A stretch of 64,000 nt of DNA, taken from NCBI RefSeq assembly GCF_003177035.1, contig NZ_CP029488.1, positions 2,046,001 through 2,110,000 on the forward strand, written 5' to 3'. Below the pieces are notes generated by a model. That model was not told the DNA's origin and ran no database searches. It saw nothing but the letters and a program-made list of their open reading frames with translations. Source of the DNA: Salinisphaera sp. LB1 (GTDB lineage Bacteria > Pseudomonadota > Gammaproteobacteria > Nevskiales > Salinisphaeraceae). Positions 16,975 to 26,633 of this stretch are shown piece by piece; the stretch's first letter is position 1, and each line of letters opens with the position of its first letter. Both the position numbers and the translations under genes were made by a program.

Positions 16975-16991
16975 GGCGATCGTTGCCTCTT

Positions 16992-18449
16992 TCAGACTTC
17001 GGGCAGGTTGCCCAGGCAGTAGTATTTCGTCTCGAGATACTCGTTGATGCCGACATGGCCACCTTCGCGGCCGAGGCCGGATTGCTTGACGCCGCCGAAC
17101 GGCACGTGCGGCCCGGTGATGTCCATGGTGTTGATGCCGACCATGCCGTACTCCAGCCCGCGCAGATACTTGCGGATGCGGGCGTCGCTGGGCGTGAACA
17201 CGTACGAGGCCAGGCCATAGATGGTGTCGTTGGCGGCGGCCAGGGCCTCGTCGTCGGTGTCGAACGGTGCGATCGGTGCCACCGGGGCGAATTGCTCCTC
17301 GGCGGCCACGCGCATGGCCGAGGTGAAATCGGCGACCACGGTGGGCATGAAGAAATTCTCGCCCGGGGCGTCGGACTGATCGCGCCCGATAATGCGGGCG
17401 CCGCGCTCGCGGGCGTCGTCGACCAGCGATTGGGCTTTTTCGACGGCATCGGCGTGGATGAGCGGGCCGATCTCGGTGTTCTCGTCGAGACCGTGGCCGA
17501 CCGGCATGGCGTTCATCTTCGCAACGAAGCGATCAACGAAGTCGTCATACATCGAGCGATGCACGAAGATGCGGTTGGCGGCCACGCAATCCTGGCCGGT
17601 GGTCTGGAACTTGGCGGCGATGGCGCCCTCGACGGCGGTCTCGAGATCGGCGTCCTCGCAGACGATGAAGGGCGCGTTGCCGCCGAGTTCCATGGCGTTC
17701 TTCTTGACCGTGGCCGCGCTCTGCTCGATCAGCTTGCGGCCGACCGCGGTCGAACCGGTGAACGACAACGCACGAACGCGATCATCCGCGCAGACGCGCT
17801 CGCCGAATTGTTTGCCCGAGCCGGGCACGACATTGAATTCGCCGTTGCTGAGCCCGGCCTTTTCGGCCAGATCGGCCAACGCGAGCGCGCAGAAGGCGGT
17901 CTCGGTGGCGGGGTTGACCAGCGTAGTGCAGCCGGCGGCGAGCGCAGCGCCGACCTTGCGCGTGATCATCGCCAGCGGGAAGTTCCACGGCGTGATGACG
18001 GCGGCCACGCCGACCGGCTCCTCGACCGTTCCGATCGCCTTGGTCGGGTCCTCGGCGGGGATGGTCTTGCCGCGGATGCGGCGGGCTTCTTCGGCGAACC
18101 AGCGGAAGAAACTCGCGGCATAATCGACTTCGCCGCGGGCCTCGTTAATCGGTTTGCCCTGTTCGAGGGTCATCAGCCGCGCCAGCGCCTCACGGTTGTC
18201 CTGCATGCCCTGGTACCAGGCATGAAGACGATCGGCGCGGGTCAGTGGGGCGGTGTGGCGCCACGCCTCGAAGGCGGTTGCCGCGGCATCGATCGCCGAG
18301 TCCATCTGTTCGGCGTCCAGCGCCGGCACGTGGCCGAGCAGTTCGCCGTTGGCCGGGTCGCGGACGGGATTTTTCTCGTCGGGCCCGGCCTGACGCCATT
18401 CACCGCCGATGTAGGCGGCTTCGTGCATGAGTGCCTGATAGTCGGACAT
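16992..18449 (-). CDS. Succinate/aspartate-semialdehyde dehydrogenase (GabD/DoeC-like)
   Basis: 485-aa NAD(P)+-dependent aldehyde dehydrogenase of the GabD group. Motifs: TPWNFPLAMITRKVGAALAAG (cofactor region, shown in part as TPWNFPLAMI), nucleotide loop FTGSTAVGRKL, general-base Glu in MELGGNAPFIV and nucleophile Cys in TTGQDCVAANRIFVH. The usual GabD segment reads GQTCVCANR, so Asp replaces Thr before the Cys. It precedes the EctB-type transaminase by 17 nt, so the pair probably oxidises the semialdehyde that the transaminase makes: aspartate semialdehyde if the substrate is diaminobutyrate (DoeC role), succinate semialdehyde if GABA. Confidence 0.82.
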   Translation of the reverse strand: MSDYQALMHEAAYIGGEWRQAGPDEKNPVRDPANGELLGHVPALDAEQMDSAIDAAATAFEAWRHTAPLTRADRLHAWYQGMQDNREALARLMTLEQGKPINEARGEVDYAASFFRWFAEEARRIRGKTIPAEDPTKAIGTVEEPVGVAAVITPWNFPLAMITRKVGAALAAGCTTLVNPATETAFCALALADLAEKAGLSNGEFNVVPGSGKQFGERVCADDRVRALSFTGSTAVGRKLIEQSAATVKKNAMELGGNAPFIVCEDADLETAVEGAIAAKFQTTGQDCVAANRIFVHRSMYDDFVDRFVAKMNAMPVGHGLDENTEIGPLIHADAVEKAQSLVDDARERGARIIGRDQSDAPGENFFMPTVVADFTSAMRVAAEEQFAPVAPIAPFDTDDEALAAANDTIYGLASYVFTPSDARIRKYLRGLEYGMVGINTMDITGPHVPFGGVKQSGLGREGGHVGINEYLETKYYCLGNLPEV

Positions 18450-18665
18450 TAAATCGCGCTCGTGATCTGAAGGTCCAGATGTATCACGCTACCAATTTGC
18501 ACGATGTGGCTACATCAGTAGTCGTGCGGAGCCTGCTTGTGCCGCTGCCACGACGGTATCGAGCCGGGCTGTCCGTTTCTGCGCTTGGCGATGGCTCGCC
18601 GTGCCGCCTCGGTCGCCGGCGCGCGCCTCATCCCGGGGCCGATGTCCGCCGGCCCCGGGTGGGGT
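18450..18665. promoter_or_regulatory. Upstream region of the dehydrogenase/transaminase operon
   Basis: 216 bp between the dehydrogenase start and the convergently placed end of a membrane-protein gene. Contains GATGTGGCTACATC (18503-18516), a GATGT-N4-ACATC palindrome that could be an operator, and a perfect GC-rich inverted repeat near 18634-18659 (CCCGGGGCC.. / ..GGCCCCGGG) that could end the membrane-protein transcript. Both are tentative. Confidence 0.35.
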
Positions 18666-19460
18666 TCAGGCGCGCTCGGGCGCCTGTCCGGCGGAATCGA
18701 TCCGGTCGTGTCCGGTGACCGAAAGATAGGTCACCAGCGCGCATATCATGGTCAGAAACACCCCGCTCGTCAGGGTCGTACCCAGCCCGAGGCCGCCGTT
18801 GGCCAGCGGCTGCGACAGGCCGTCGCCACAGGCCGCGCCCAGCGGTCGGGTGAGGATGTAGGCGACCCAGAAGCAGACGATGCCATTGGCGGCGGCGCCG
18901 TAGTAGGCCAGGGCGGACACCCCGATCAGGCCACCGAAGAGCAGGCCGGTGCTGGCGAAACCCAGGCCCAGCCCCTCGGCGACCCAGTCGCCCACGGCCG
19001 TGCCCAGGGCAAACGTCATGAGGATCGCCGTCCAGTAGAAGCTTTCGCGACGCCGGGTATTGATGCAGTGTATGGACAATGTCCTCTCGCAGGCATACCA
19101 CAGCGCAAAGGTCGCGGCGAGCGCGAACGCAAACAGCAGCGATGAGGCATACAGCGGCACGCCCAGGCGGTCGGTCAGATTGTCGGTGACCAGGGTGCCG
19201 AACACGCTGATCACGACCACCGTCGACCAGTAGCGTGCCGGAACATAGCGCCGACTGCGCATCTGCAGCGCCAGCAGTCCCGCCAGCAGCAGGCCGGTAA
19301 CCACCGATGTGCCGGACAGCCCGAGGTGCAACCGCACGTTGACGAAATCCGCGGCCGTTTCGCCTACGGTGGTCGACATCATCTTGATCAGCCAGAAAAC
19401 CAGGGTGACCTGCGGCACCTTGTTCCAGTAAGTCGTCGATTTTTGTGCGGCGTAAGTCAT
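18666..19460 (-). CDS. COG4705-type integral membrane protein of unknown function
   Basis: 264-aa protein with six to eight predicted membrane helices. It matches the COG4705 family by the start KVPQVTLVFWLIKMMSTTVGE and by repeated blocks of the kind TDNLTDRLGVPLYASS, ERTLSIHCINTRRRESFYW and LGTAVGDWVAEGLGLGF. No biochemical role is known for the family. The ATG at 19460 follows AGGTGAG and is preferred over a GTG at 19472. Monocistronic; the gene upstream is divergent. Confidence 0.78.
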   Translation of the reverse strand: MTYAAQKSTTYWNKVPQVTLVFWLIKMMSTTVGETAADFVNVRLHLGLSGTSVVTGLLLAGLLALQMRSRRYVPARYWSTVVVISVFGTLVTDNLTDRLGVPLYASSLLFAFALAATFALWYACERTLSIHCINTRRRESFYWTAILMTFALGTAVGDWVAEGLGLGFASTGLLFGGLIGVSALAYYGAAANGIVCFWVAYILTRPLGAACGDGLSQPLANGGLGLGTTLTSGVFLTMICALVTYLSVTGHDRIDSAGQAPERA

Positions 19461-19771
19461 GGTGTGGCTCACCTGGGTTGGGGTTCAATCGTTGCGTTCG
19501 CTGTCTTCGGCGCCGCCGCTCGTCTGCGGCCCTGCGATGGCCATGTCGCCCGGCACGCGGCAGGCATTCCCATTGACGGCACCGCCGCCGTATTGCGTGG
19601 CCTCGATTGTGGGGAGCGAGACTTAGCTCGAACTTAGTCGTCTCGTACGGCCTCGCGTCGGGGTGTCGGCCGATACCGTCTCGGGCGTGATCCGGCGTCC
19701 GGTAATGCGGCAACCAGCGCCGGGGAGGTGTTAGATTCGGGGTCTGATTTTCGTTGACCAGGCTAATTCCC
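19461..19771. promoter_or_regulatory. 311-bp divergent gap (membrane protein / alcohol dehydrogenase)
   Basis: Must hold promoters for both divergent genes. A short direct repeat, CTTAGCTCG / CTTAGTCG near 19623-19640, is visible. No convincing -35/-10 pair or operator could be fixed by eye. Confidence 0.35.
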
Positions 19772-20788
19772 ATGTCCCAAATGCAAGTTGCCCAGATCAG
19801 CCGCGCGGGCGGCGAGTTCGAACTGGTGACCCGTTCGGTCGCCGAACCCGGCCCGTCGCAGGTACGCATCAAGATCGCCGCCTGTGGTATCTGTCATTCC
19901 GATGCCTTCGTCGTCGACGGCGGATTTCCCGGGCTGCAATACCCGCGCGTGCCCGGCCATGAAGTCATCGGCACCATCGATGCGCTGGGCGAGGATATCG
20001 ACCATTGGCAGGCCGGCCAGCGCGTGGGTGTCGGCTGGCACGGCGGCCATTGTTTCGCCTGCGACTCCTGTCGGTCGGGCGATTTCGTGACCTGCGCGAA
20101 CCAGCAGATCTGTGGCATTTCCTACGACGGCGGCTATGCCGAATACATGATCGCGCCGGCGGAGGCGCTGGTCGCCATTCCCGAGGCCCTGTCGTCGGTG
20201 GAGGCGGCGCCGTTGTTGTGCGCCGGCGTGACCACCTACAACGGCATGCGCCACACCGGCGCAAAGCCGGGCGACGTGGTGGCCATCCAGGGCATCGGCG
20301 GGCTCGGCCATCTGGCGCTGCAGTATGCCCATGCCATGGGCTTTCATACCGTGGCGCTGTCGCGCGGCAGCGACAAGAAGGATCTGGCACTGGAACTCGG
20401 CGCCGACACCTATGTCGATACCGAGGCCGAGGATGCGGTCGAGGCGCTGCAGAATCTCGGCGGCGCCCGTGTAATCGTGGCCACCGCGCCCAATCCGAAA
20501 CTGATGAGTTCGGTGATCGACGGCCTGGGCGTCGACGGTCAGCTGCTGGTGCTCGGCGCGTCGCCCGAGCCGATCGAAGTCTCGCCGTTTCAGTTGTTGA
20601 TGGCGCGCCGCAGCGTAGCCGGCCACCCGAGCGGCGCCCCGCACGACTCGGAAGACACGCTGAGCTTCTCCGCCCTGCGCGACATCAAGACGCGCATCGA
20701 GACCTATCCGTTGTCGGACGTGAATGCGGCCTACCAGCGCATGATCAACAACGACGCCCGCTTTCGGGTCGTGCTCACGATGGAATGA
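19772..20788 (+). CDS. Zinc-dependent alcohol dehydrogenase
   Basis: 338-aa medium-chain alcohol dehydrogenase of the AdhA/AdhP type, expected to interconvert alcohols and aldehydes with NAD(P). Catalytic zinc ligands are Cys in ACGICHSDAFVV and the pair His-Glu in VPGHEVIG; the structural-zinc cysteine cluster CFACDSCRSGDFVTC is complete; the nucleotide loop is GIGGLGHLALQYA. The ATG at 19772 gives the standard N-terminus MSQMQVAQI; an upstream TTG at 19754 is less likely. A hairpin terminator follows at 20859. It is unlike the tetritol dehydrogenase at 4204 and is not in an operon. Confidence 0.85.
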   Translation: MSQMQVAQISRAGGEFELVTRSVAEPGPSQVRIKIAACGICHSDAFVVDGGFPGLQYPRVPGHEVIGTIDALGEDIDHWQAGQRVGVGWHGGHCFACDSCRSGDFVTCANQQICGISYDGGYAEYMIAPAEALVAIPEALSSVEAAPLLCAGVTTYNGMRHTGAKPGDVVAIQGIGGLGHLALQYAHAMGFHTVALSRGSDKKDLALELGADTYVDTEAEDAVEALQNLGGARVIVATAPNPKLMSSVIDGLGVDGQLLVLGASPEPIEVSPFQLLMARRSVAGHPSGAPHDSEDTLSFSALRDIKTRIETYPLSDVNAAYQRMINNDARFRVVLTME

Positions 20789-20858
20789 CGCGGGCCGCCA
20801 TGGGCGGGTGACCTGACTGCCCGACGAGCCGATGCCCCGCGGCCGCGATGCGGTCGCT

Positions 20859-20898
20859 ACGGCCCGTCTTCTGCGTTAAGCGGGAGACGGGCCGTTTT
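20859..20898 (+). terminator. Intrinsic terminator after alcohol dehydrogenase
   Basis: Perfect 11-bp stem ACGGCCCGTCT / AGACGGGCCGT with a 15-nt loop, followed by TTTTGGTTT. It lies between the convergent dehydrogenase and RND pump genes. Confidence 0.8.
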
Positions 20899-20969
20899 GG
20901 TTTCGCCGATACAGCGCGATAACGGTGCGCATGGCGATGCCCAAGGTCACGCCCCGGCGTGTGCAGGCG

Positions 20970-23900
20970 TCATCGCGTGCGGGGTCTCATCAGCTTGTAG
21001 ATCACGGGCATCAAGACCAGCACCAGCGGCATCTGGATCATCAGCCCGGTGATGATGGCGATCGCCAGTGGTTGCAGCATGGCCGAGCCGCGGCCAATGC
21101 CGAGCGCCAGGGGCAAGAGCGCGAGCGCGAACGCCAGTGCGCTCATCACGATGGGCCGTATCCGGTTACGCCCGGCGCGAATCAGGTTTTGCGCCAGTGG
21201 TTGTTTAGAGCCGCCCACGGCCTCGATCAGCCGCAGTTCGGAGAAATAGAAGATCGCGATCTCGGTGACGATGCCGATGATCATCGTCATGCCCATCATG
21301 GCGGTGATATTGAGCTGCACGCCCGTCATCCACAAACCGATGAACACGGCACTGGCCGCGAGCAATGGCTGCACGAGAATGGCCAGCGCGGCCCGGAACC
21401 GTTCGTAGAGAAACAGCAGCAGGAAAAACACCAGCGCGACCGCGGCAATGAACACCCGAATCAGGCCGGCGAACGATTGCTGCTGCTGCTTGTACAGGCC
21501 ACTGAGCTGGTAATAATCGTTTTTGGGAATCAGCCCTGGTTTCTGCAGGACTTGCTTGACGCTGGCCGCCGCCGCGCCCAGCGAGCGACCGCTGATGCGG
21601 GCGGTCACCATCACATCCGACTGCAGGTTATAGCGTGTCAGCTCGGGCTGGCCGGATACGATCTTGACATCCGCTACCCGCGACAGCGGCACCAGATGCC
21701 CGTCGGGCGCCTGTAGCCGCATATTGCGCACGGCATCGATATTGTTGCGCAATTTTTTCGGTACCCAGACGCGCACGCCGATAAATTTCACGCCCTTGCG
21801 CACTTGCGTGGTGACCACGCCGCCCAGATAGGCCTGTAACTGCTGGGTGATGGCTTGCGGCGACAGGCCCTGAATCGCGGCCTTCACGCGCTTTACGTGA
21901 ATATCGAGGCTGTCGCCGGCGATCACCACGCCGTTCTTCACACTGACGATACCGTTCACGCCGCTGATCGCATGGGCGACCTTTTTGGCCACATGCCGCA
22001 GATCCTGGACGTTGTCGCCGAACAGGCGGATGGCAATGGGCTGCGGCACCGAGGTCAGATCGCCGATTTCATCCTCGATGAGCTGCGAGACATCGATGTC
22101 CAGGCTGGGCACCTTGTTCTGAACCTGCTGACGGATATGGTTCATGACCGCCGATGTCGACGGGCGCGGCAACGGCTTCAAGCGCACGAAGAAGTCGCCG
22201 GTGTCGGGCGCGGTGATGCCGCCGCCCAGCTGGTAGCCCGTGCGCCGCGACCAGTTGCTGACATAGGGGTTGTTTTTCAGGATCCCGGCCACCTGTTTCA
22301 GCAACCGATTGGTTTCCTGTAACGAGGTACCCGGTGGCGAACGATAGTCGAGGACAAAGCCGCCCTGGTCCATTTGCGGGATAAAGCCCGATCCCACGCT
22401 GCCGAATGCCACATAGGCCACGATCAGCAATGGCACGAGACCCACCAGTAGCCACGCCGGGCGCCGTAGCACCCGGACCATCAGCTTGGTGTAGCCACGA
22501 TTGACGTAGCGGGTAATACGGCCGACTTTCTCGCGTTCGGTATCCTTGGGCCCCAGCATGAAGTTGGCCAGTAGCGGTACCACCAGCCAGGCCACGAGAA
22601 ACGAGATGAACAGTGCGCTCGCCATGGTCAGCGACAGCGCCTTGAAAAAGGCCCCCGTGACCCCGCTGAGAAAGGTCAGCGGCAGGAAGATGATGATAGT
22701 TGAGGCTGACGAGCCCACTTGCGGCGGCGTGAACTCGCGTGCGGCCGCCAGCACTCTTTCGATGCCGTGTTCGCCGGTGTCCTGGACCCGGCGCACGATC
22801 TGCTCGACCATCACGATGATATCGTCGATGATGAGGCCGACGGCCGCCGCCATGCCGCCGAGCGTCATCATGTTCAGCGTCATGCCAAAGACATAGAGCA
22901 ACAGCATGCTCACCGCCAGGACGGCAGGGACCGCGACGACCGCGACCAGCGTGATCTTCCAGCTGCGCAGGAACACCAGCAGGACCAGCGCGGCCAGCCC
23001 GACGCCGATGAAAATGGCGCTTACCACGCTCGACTTGGATAGCTGCACCAGAACCGATTGGTTATACCACTGATTCAGCTGCACGCCCTTGGGCATCTGC
23101 GGCTGGAATTCAGCCAGCCGGCTTTTCAGGTTGTTGGATAGATTGATGACGCTGGCGGACGGCTGCTGATAGACGTTGAGCAGCACCGCTTGCTGGCCGT
23201 TGGCCGTGACCCGTGTGTACTTGGGCGCGGTGGCCAGCTTGACATTGGCCACGTCCTCGAGTTGGACCTGTCCGTTATCACCGCTTTTGAGAATGGTGTG
23301 GCGAATCTCCTGGAGGCTTTTAAAGCGCGTGTCGGAGACTTCCAGATACAGCTTGTAATGATCCTGGATTCGGCCGACGGCGGTCAGCACATTGGAGGCC
23401 GAGACCGCCTTGGTCACGGCGGCCATCGATAATCCCACGGCCTTGAGCCGTGCGGGGTTGACGCTTACCCGGTATTCGGCCTTTGCCCCGCCCTGCACCG
23501 TGACCTTGGCGACCCCGGTCACGCTGGACAGGTAGGGCACGAGCTTGTATCTGGCCAGGTCACGCAGTTGGACCTGGCTGAGTTTCTTGGAGGTCAGGCT
23601 GTAGGCCACCACTGGCCCGTAGTTCGCCGGGTAGCGCCGGTGGGCGGTATAGGTTGTGCCCTGTGGCAGGCTGGACATCATCTGGCCGATGACCGAATCC
23701 ACCTGGAGCACGGCATTCTTCATGTCGTGGCCCCAGTCGAAATTGATCTCGATATCGGTCGAGCCGCGACTGGTCGTCGAGCGAACCGAACGCACGCCGG
23801 GTACCGAGCGCACGGCCTGCTCAACCGGCCGCGTGACCTGCAGCATCATTTCATGTGCCGGGCGCACGCCAGCGTTCAGGGATACGCGTACCCGTGGGAA

Positions 23901-24023
23901 CGAAACCTGGGGGAACAGGCCGACGGCGAGTTTGCCGTAGCTAAAGGCGCCGCCCAGGGCGAGCAGTACCAGCAGGAACAGAATCGAGCGCGTGTGATTC
24001 TGTACCCAGCTCGCGAAACTCAT
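20970..24023 (-). CDS. RND efflux pump inner-membrane transporter (HAE-type)
   Basis: 1017-aa resistance-nodulation-division transporter driving proton-coupled efflux through the trimeric envelope complex. It begins with a membrane helix (ILFLLVLLALGGAFSYGKL), then the GLFPQVSFPRVRVS porter start. The paired acidic residues of the proton relay lie in VGLIIDDIIVMVEQI (helix 4), as in drug-type (HAE) rather than metal-type pumps. The central GFIPQMDQGGFVLDYRSPPG segment and a second set of helices at the end (TMIIGIVTEIAIFY and following) complete the twofold layout. It overlaps the adaptor gene by 4 nt. Substrate unknown. At 1017 aa it is in the normal range. Confidence 0.9.
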   Translation of the reverse strand: MSFASWVQNHTRSILFLLVLLALGGAFSYGKLAVGLFPQVSFPRVRVSLNAGVRPAHEMMLQVTRPVEQAVRSVPGVRSVRSTTSRGSTDIEINFDWGHDMKNAVLQVDSVIGQMMSSLPQGTTYTAHRRYPANYGPVVAYSLTSKKLSQVQLRDLARYKLVPYLSSVTGVAKVTVQGGAKAEYRVSVNPARLKAVGLSMAAVTKAVSASNVLTAVGRIQDHYKLYLEVSDTRFKSLQEIRHTILKSGDNGQVQLEDVANVKLATAPKYTRVTANGQQAVLLNVYQQPSASVINLSNNLKSRLAEFQPQMPKGVQLNQWYNQSVLVQLSKSSVVSAIFIGVGLAALVLLVFLRSWKITLVAVVAVPAVLAVSMLLLYVFGMTLNMMTLGGMAAAVGLIIDDIIVMVEQIVRRVQDTGEHGIERVLAAAREFTPPQVGSSASTIIIFLPLTFLSGVTGAFFKALSLTMASALFISFLVAWLVVPLLANFMLGPKDTEREKVGRITRYVNRGYTKLMVRVLRRPAWLLVGLVPLLIVAYVAFGSVGSGFIPQMDQGGFVLDYRSPPGTSLQETNRLLKQVAGILKNNPYVSNWSRRTGYQLGGGITAPDTGDFFVRLKPLPRPSTSAVMNHIRQQVQNKVPSLDIDVSQLIEDEIGDLTSVPQPIAIRLFGDNVQDLRHVAKKVAHAISGVNGIVSVKNGVVIAGDSLDIHVKRVKAAIQGLSPQAITQQLQAYLGGVVTTQVRKGVKFIGVRVWVPKKLRNNIDAVRNMRLQAPDGHLVPLSRVADVKIVSGQPELTRYNLQSDVMVTARISGRSLGAAAASVKQVLQKPGLIPKNDYYQLSGLYKQQQQSFAGLIRVFIAAVALVFFLLLFLYERFRAALAILVQPLLAASAVFIGLWMTGVQLNITAMMGMTMIIGIVTEIAIFYFSELRLIEAVGGSKQPLAQNLIRAGRNRIRPIVMSALAFALALLPLALGIGRGSAMLQPLAIAIITGLMIQMPLVLVLMPVIYKLMRPRTR

Positions 24024-25048
24024 GAGCCCTGACGGACCGCCATGCCGTCCGATAATTCGTAGTTACCCTGAACCACGATGGGCATGCCGACCTTCAGTTG
24101 GCTGTTCGTGGGTTTGATCGCGACCAGCCCATCCTGCTCGAGCCCCTTGTGGACATTGATCCGCTTCGCCTTGCCATGGTGCACGACGAACACATAATCG
24201 CCCTGCTTGTCGTGCAATACCGCCGAGCGCGGCACGGCCAGCGGATGATGCGTGGATAACTTGAGCCGGCCCTTGACCCGCATCCCGGGCAGAAACGGCT
24301 GCGCCTGTGCGCCGCGCAACGGCGCGATGGCGTTGACCAGGCGCGTGTTGGGGTCGACCACGGCATTGACTACGCTGATCTGGCTGGCGACGCCCTTGCC
24401 ATTGCCGAACAAAGGAATCACCTGGACCGACATCCCGGGTTTGATTTGCTTGACTTCGTCCGGCTCGATACCCAGGGCCACCCGCAGCCGATCGCGGCGC
24501 GCGAGCTGGAACAACAGGGTGCCGGACTTGACCTGATTGCCCGGGTTGATGGGCAGCTTGCTGACGATGCCGCTGAAGGGCGCGGTCACGACACGCGTCT
24601 GCTGCCCCGTGCCCAGCGCTTTCTGTGCCGCGAAAGCAGCCTTCGCCTGGGCCAGTTTCTGCCCGGCCGAATCGACGTTGGCGTGGGTCGCCAGATGTTG
24701 CTTGAGCAGTTTTTTCTGGCGGGCCAGGGCCTGGCGCGCAAAGCGGACATTGGCTTTGGCCGTCAGGTAATTCGAGCGCGCCGAGGGGGCCGTGCGCAGC
24801 GTCAGCAGCGGATCGCCTTTTTTAACCGGTTGGCCGAGGTTGACATCGAGCTTGCGTACGAACGCGGTATAGGTGGCATCGCGCGTGGTCTGCGCTTCGG
24901 GATCGGGCCGCACCACGCCAAACGCGGTGATGGTGTGGTCCATGGCATGGGTCTTGAGCCGGGCTGTCTGCACTTTGACGCTGGGCTGCGTGGCGGCGAA
25001 CAGCGCCGTCGACACGCACAAAAGCGCAATTCCGATCGTTAGTCGCAT
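24020..25048 (-). CDS. RND efflux periplasmic adaptor (membrane fusion protein)
   Basis: 342-aa HlyD/AcrA-type adaptor linking the RND pump to the outer-membrane channel. A signal peptide (MRLTIGIALLCVSTALFAA, about residues 1-19) has no lipobox cysteine. The barrel-sandwich halves are visible at LGQPVKKGDPLLTLRTA and VVTAPFSGIVSKLPINPGN, with a short alpha-hairpin between. It is 3 nt downstream of the outer-membrane factor gene and overlaps the pump gene by 4 nt, so the three are one operon. Short compared with typical drug-pump adaptors (about 370-400 aa). Confidence 0.88.
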   Translation of the reverse strand: MRLTIGIALLCVSTALFAATQPSVKVQTARLKTHAMDHTITAFGVVRPDPEAQTTRDATYTAFVRKLDVNLGQPVKKGDPLLTLRTAPSARSNYLTAKANVRFARQALARQKKLLKQHLATHANVDSAGQKLAQAKAAFAAQKALGTGQQTRVVTAPFSGIVSKLPINPGNQVKSGTLLFQLARRDRLRVALGIEPDEVKQIKPGMSVQVIPLFGNGKGVASQISVVNAVVDPNTRLVNAIAPLRGAQAQPFLPGMRVKGRLKLSTHHPLAVPRSAVLHDKQGDYVFVVHHGKAKRINVHKGLEQDGLVAIKPTNSQLKVGMPIVVQGNYELSDGMAVRQGS

Positions 25049-25051
25049 CGT

Positions 25052-26464
25052 TTAACTTTTTCCAGCAGCTTGGTTGGCGGCGGGCGTGTCCAGCGGCATG
25101 CCGAGCAGCGTTTCCAGATTGGCCTGGGCCTGCTGCAGGGAACTCTTGAGCCGGATCGCCTCGATCTGCTTCGAAAGCAGACTCGTGCGCAGATTGATAT
25201 AGGTGCCCGCGCTCATGTTGCCCTCGGCGAAGCTGCGTTGGGCGGCGGTGGTGGTTTGTTTGAGCAGCGGCAGATGGGCTTGCAGCTGATGCAGTTGCCG
25301 GCTGCGAATCCGCACCTCGCGCCACAGTTTGTGCGCCTGGTTGGCGGCCTGATCCAGGCGCGCCTGGTAGCTCTGGCGCAGTGACGCGCGTGTTGCGCGG
25401 GCGATCGCGATCTGGCCCTGGTTGTGGTTGAACAGCGGCAGCGTCAGGTTGATGCCCGCGCCCACGGTCTTGACCTGACTGGTATCGCTGCCGTTGGTCG
25501 GCCCGATCGACAGCGCCGGAAACTGCTTGAGAATGGCCTTGCGCACCTTGGCTTCCTGGCTGTGATAGCCGGCGCGCAGCGCGAGCAGATCCGGCCGGCG
25601 CTCGGGCAGCTTCGCCAGCGCGGACTGAAAGTCGGCCCTGGATAAGGGATGGATATTGATGGCGCCGGTCAACCGCGGCTCGACGCCCGGCTTGACGCCG
25701 AGCAGGGCATCCAGCGCGTGCCAGGTCTGGTTGCGCTGGCGCTCGAGTTGGCGCAACTGGCCGTTGGCGTTGACCAGGGTGACCAGATCGGCGGACGTGG
25801 TCGACAGCGTGGCATTGCCCTGTTTCAGGGCCTTGCGGTCGCGTTGATAGTGCTGCTTGTTGAGCCGGTGCTGGGTTTCCAGCAGATCGGCAAGCCGCGC
25901 CTGCGCGCGCGCCTGGATGAACAGCTGGCGTGCTTTCTGCGCGACCTGCCATTCCTGCCAGAGGATGTTCAGGTTGACCTTGGCCCGATTCGAGCGCGCG
26001 GCAGCGCGCGACGCGTGCCGGGTGATCAGGCTGGTCAGGTCCGCCATCAGCCCGAGGCTGTAGCCGTTGTAAAGCGGCGGCGGCCCGCCCGTCGGATGGA
26101 TGAAGTTCGCGCTCAGCTGCGGGTTGGGCAGCAGCCCGGCCTTTAACAGCTGTGCCTGCGCCACCCCGGCTTGCGCCCGCTTGGCCTTGAGATTGGGATT
26201 GTCGAGCACCGCCAGGAGGACCACGTCGGTCATGTCCAGACCCTTGGCCGGGTTGACCGCATGCGGCTGCAGCCCGGGCACCGTGAGTTGCTTGGCCGGG
26301 ACCTGCAGCGCGGGCGGCGCGTCCGCCAGATCGGGGCTATCGGGTAATGGCTTGGCGTGGTAAGTCGCGCAGGCCGACACCAGAATCACCGGCACGATCG
26401 CCAGAGCAAGGCGGATTGGGCGAGCCCCGGGGCGGCCCGGGCCTTTGACGCAAGGCTGGATCAT
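25052..26464 (-). CDS. TolC/NodT-type outer-membrane efflux lipoprotein
   Basis: 470-aa outer-membrane factor. The start at 26464 yields a signal sequence ending in the lipobox VSAC (LALAIVPVILVSACATYH), so the mature protein is lipid-anchored as in NodT/OprM relatives. A GTG start 60 nt upstream would add a non-hydrophobic extension; neither start has a strong site. Two internal repeats of the TolC fold are present, rich in long Ala/Gln/Leu helices (for example LLKAGLLPNPQLSANF and ALAKLPERRPDLLALRAGY). First gene of the efflux operon. Confidence 0.85.
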   Translation of the reverse strand: MIQPCVKGPGRPGARPIRLALAIVPVILVSACATYHAKPLPDSPDLADAPPALQVPAKQLTVPGLQPHAVNPAKGLDMTDVVLLAVLDNPNLKAKRAQAGVAQAQLLKAGLLPNPQLSANFIHPTGGPPPLYNGYSLGLMADLTSLITRHASRAAARSNRAKVNLNILWQEWQVAQKARQLFIQARAQARLADLLETQHRLNKQHYQRDRKALKQGNATLSTTSADLVTLVNANGQLRQLERQRNQTWHALDALLGVKPGVEPRLTGAINIHPLSRADFQSALAKLPERRPDLLALRAGYHSQEAKVRKAILKQFPALSIGPTNGSDTSQVKTVGAGINLTLPLFNHNQGQIAIARATRASLRQSYQARLDQAANQAHKLWREVRIRSRQLHQLQAHLPLLKQTTTAAQRSFAEGNMSAGTYINLRTSLLSKQIEAIRLKSSLQQAQANLETLLGMPLDTPAANQAAGKS

Positions 26465-26633
26465 CAGAGCAAGGCGCGCCGTCACCGGCACGGGAACCAC
26501 GTGTTGGAACGCGAGTCTAACCACCTAGCTGTAATAGCCACGTTAATGCTGGTGGGCCAGGCCTGTTTGCCGCAGCAGGCCGGTGTGCTGCCTTCGGGCG
26601 CGGCTTAAAGGCCGCGTCGCCCAGGCCGCGTTT

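Noticed and set aside
15715-18449. Ectoine biosynthesis cluster
   Set aside because: Only an EctB-like gene is present; ectA, ectC and ectD are absent and the partner is an aldehyde dehydrogenase.
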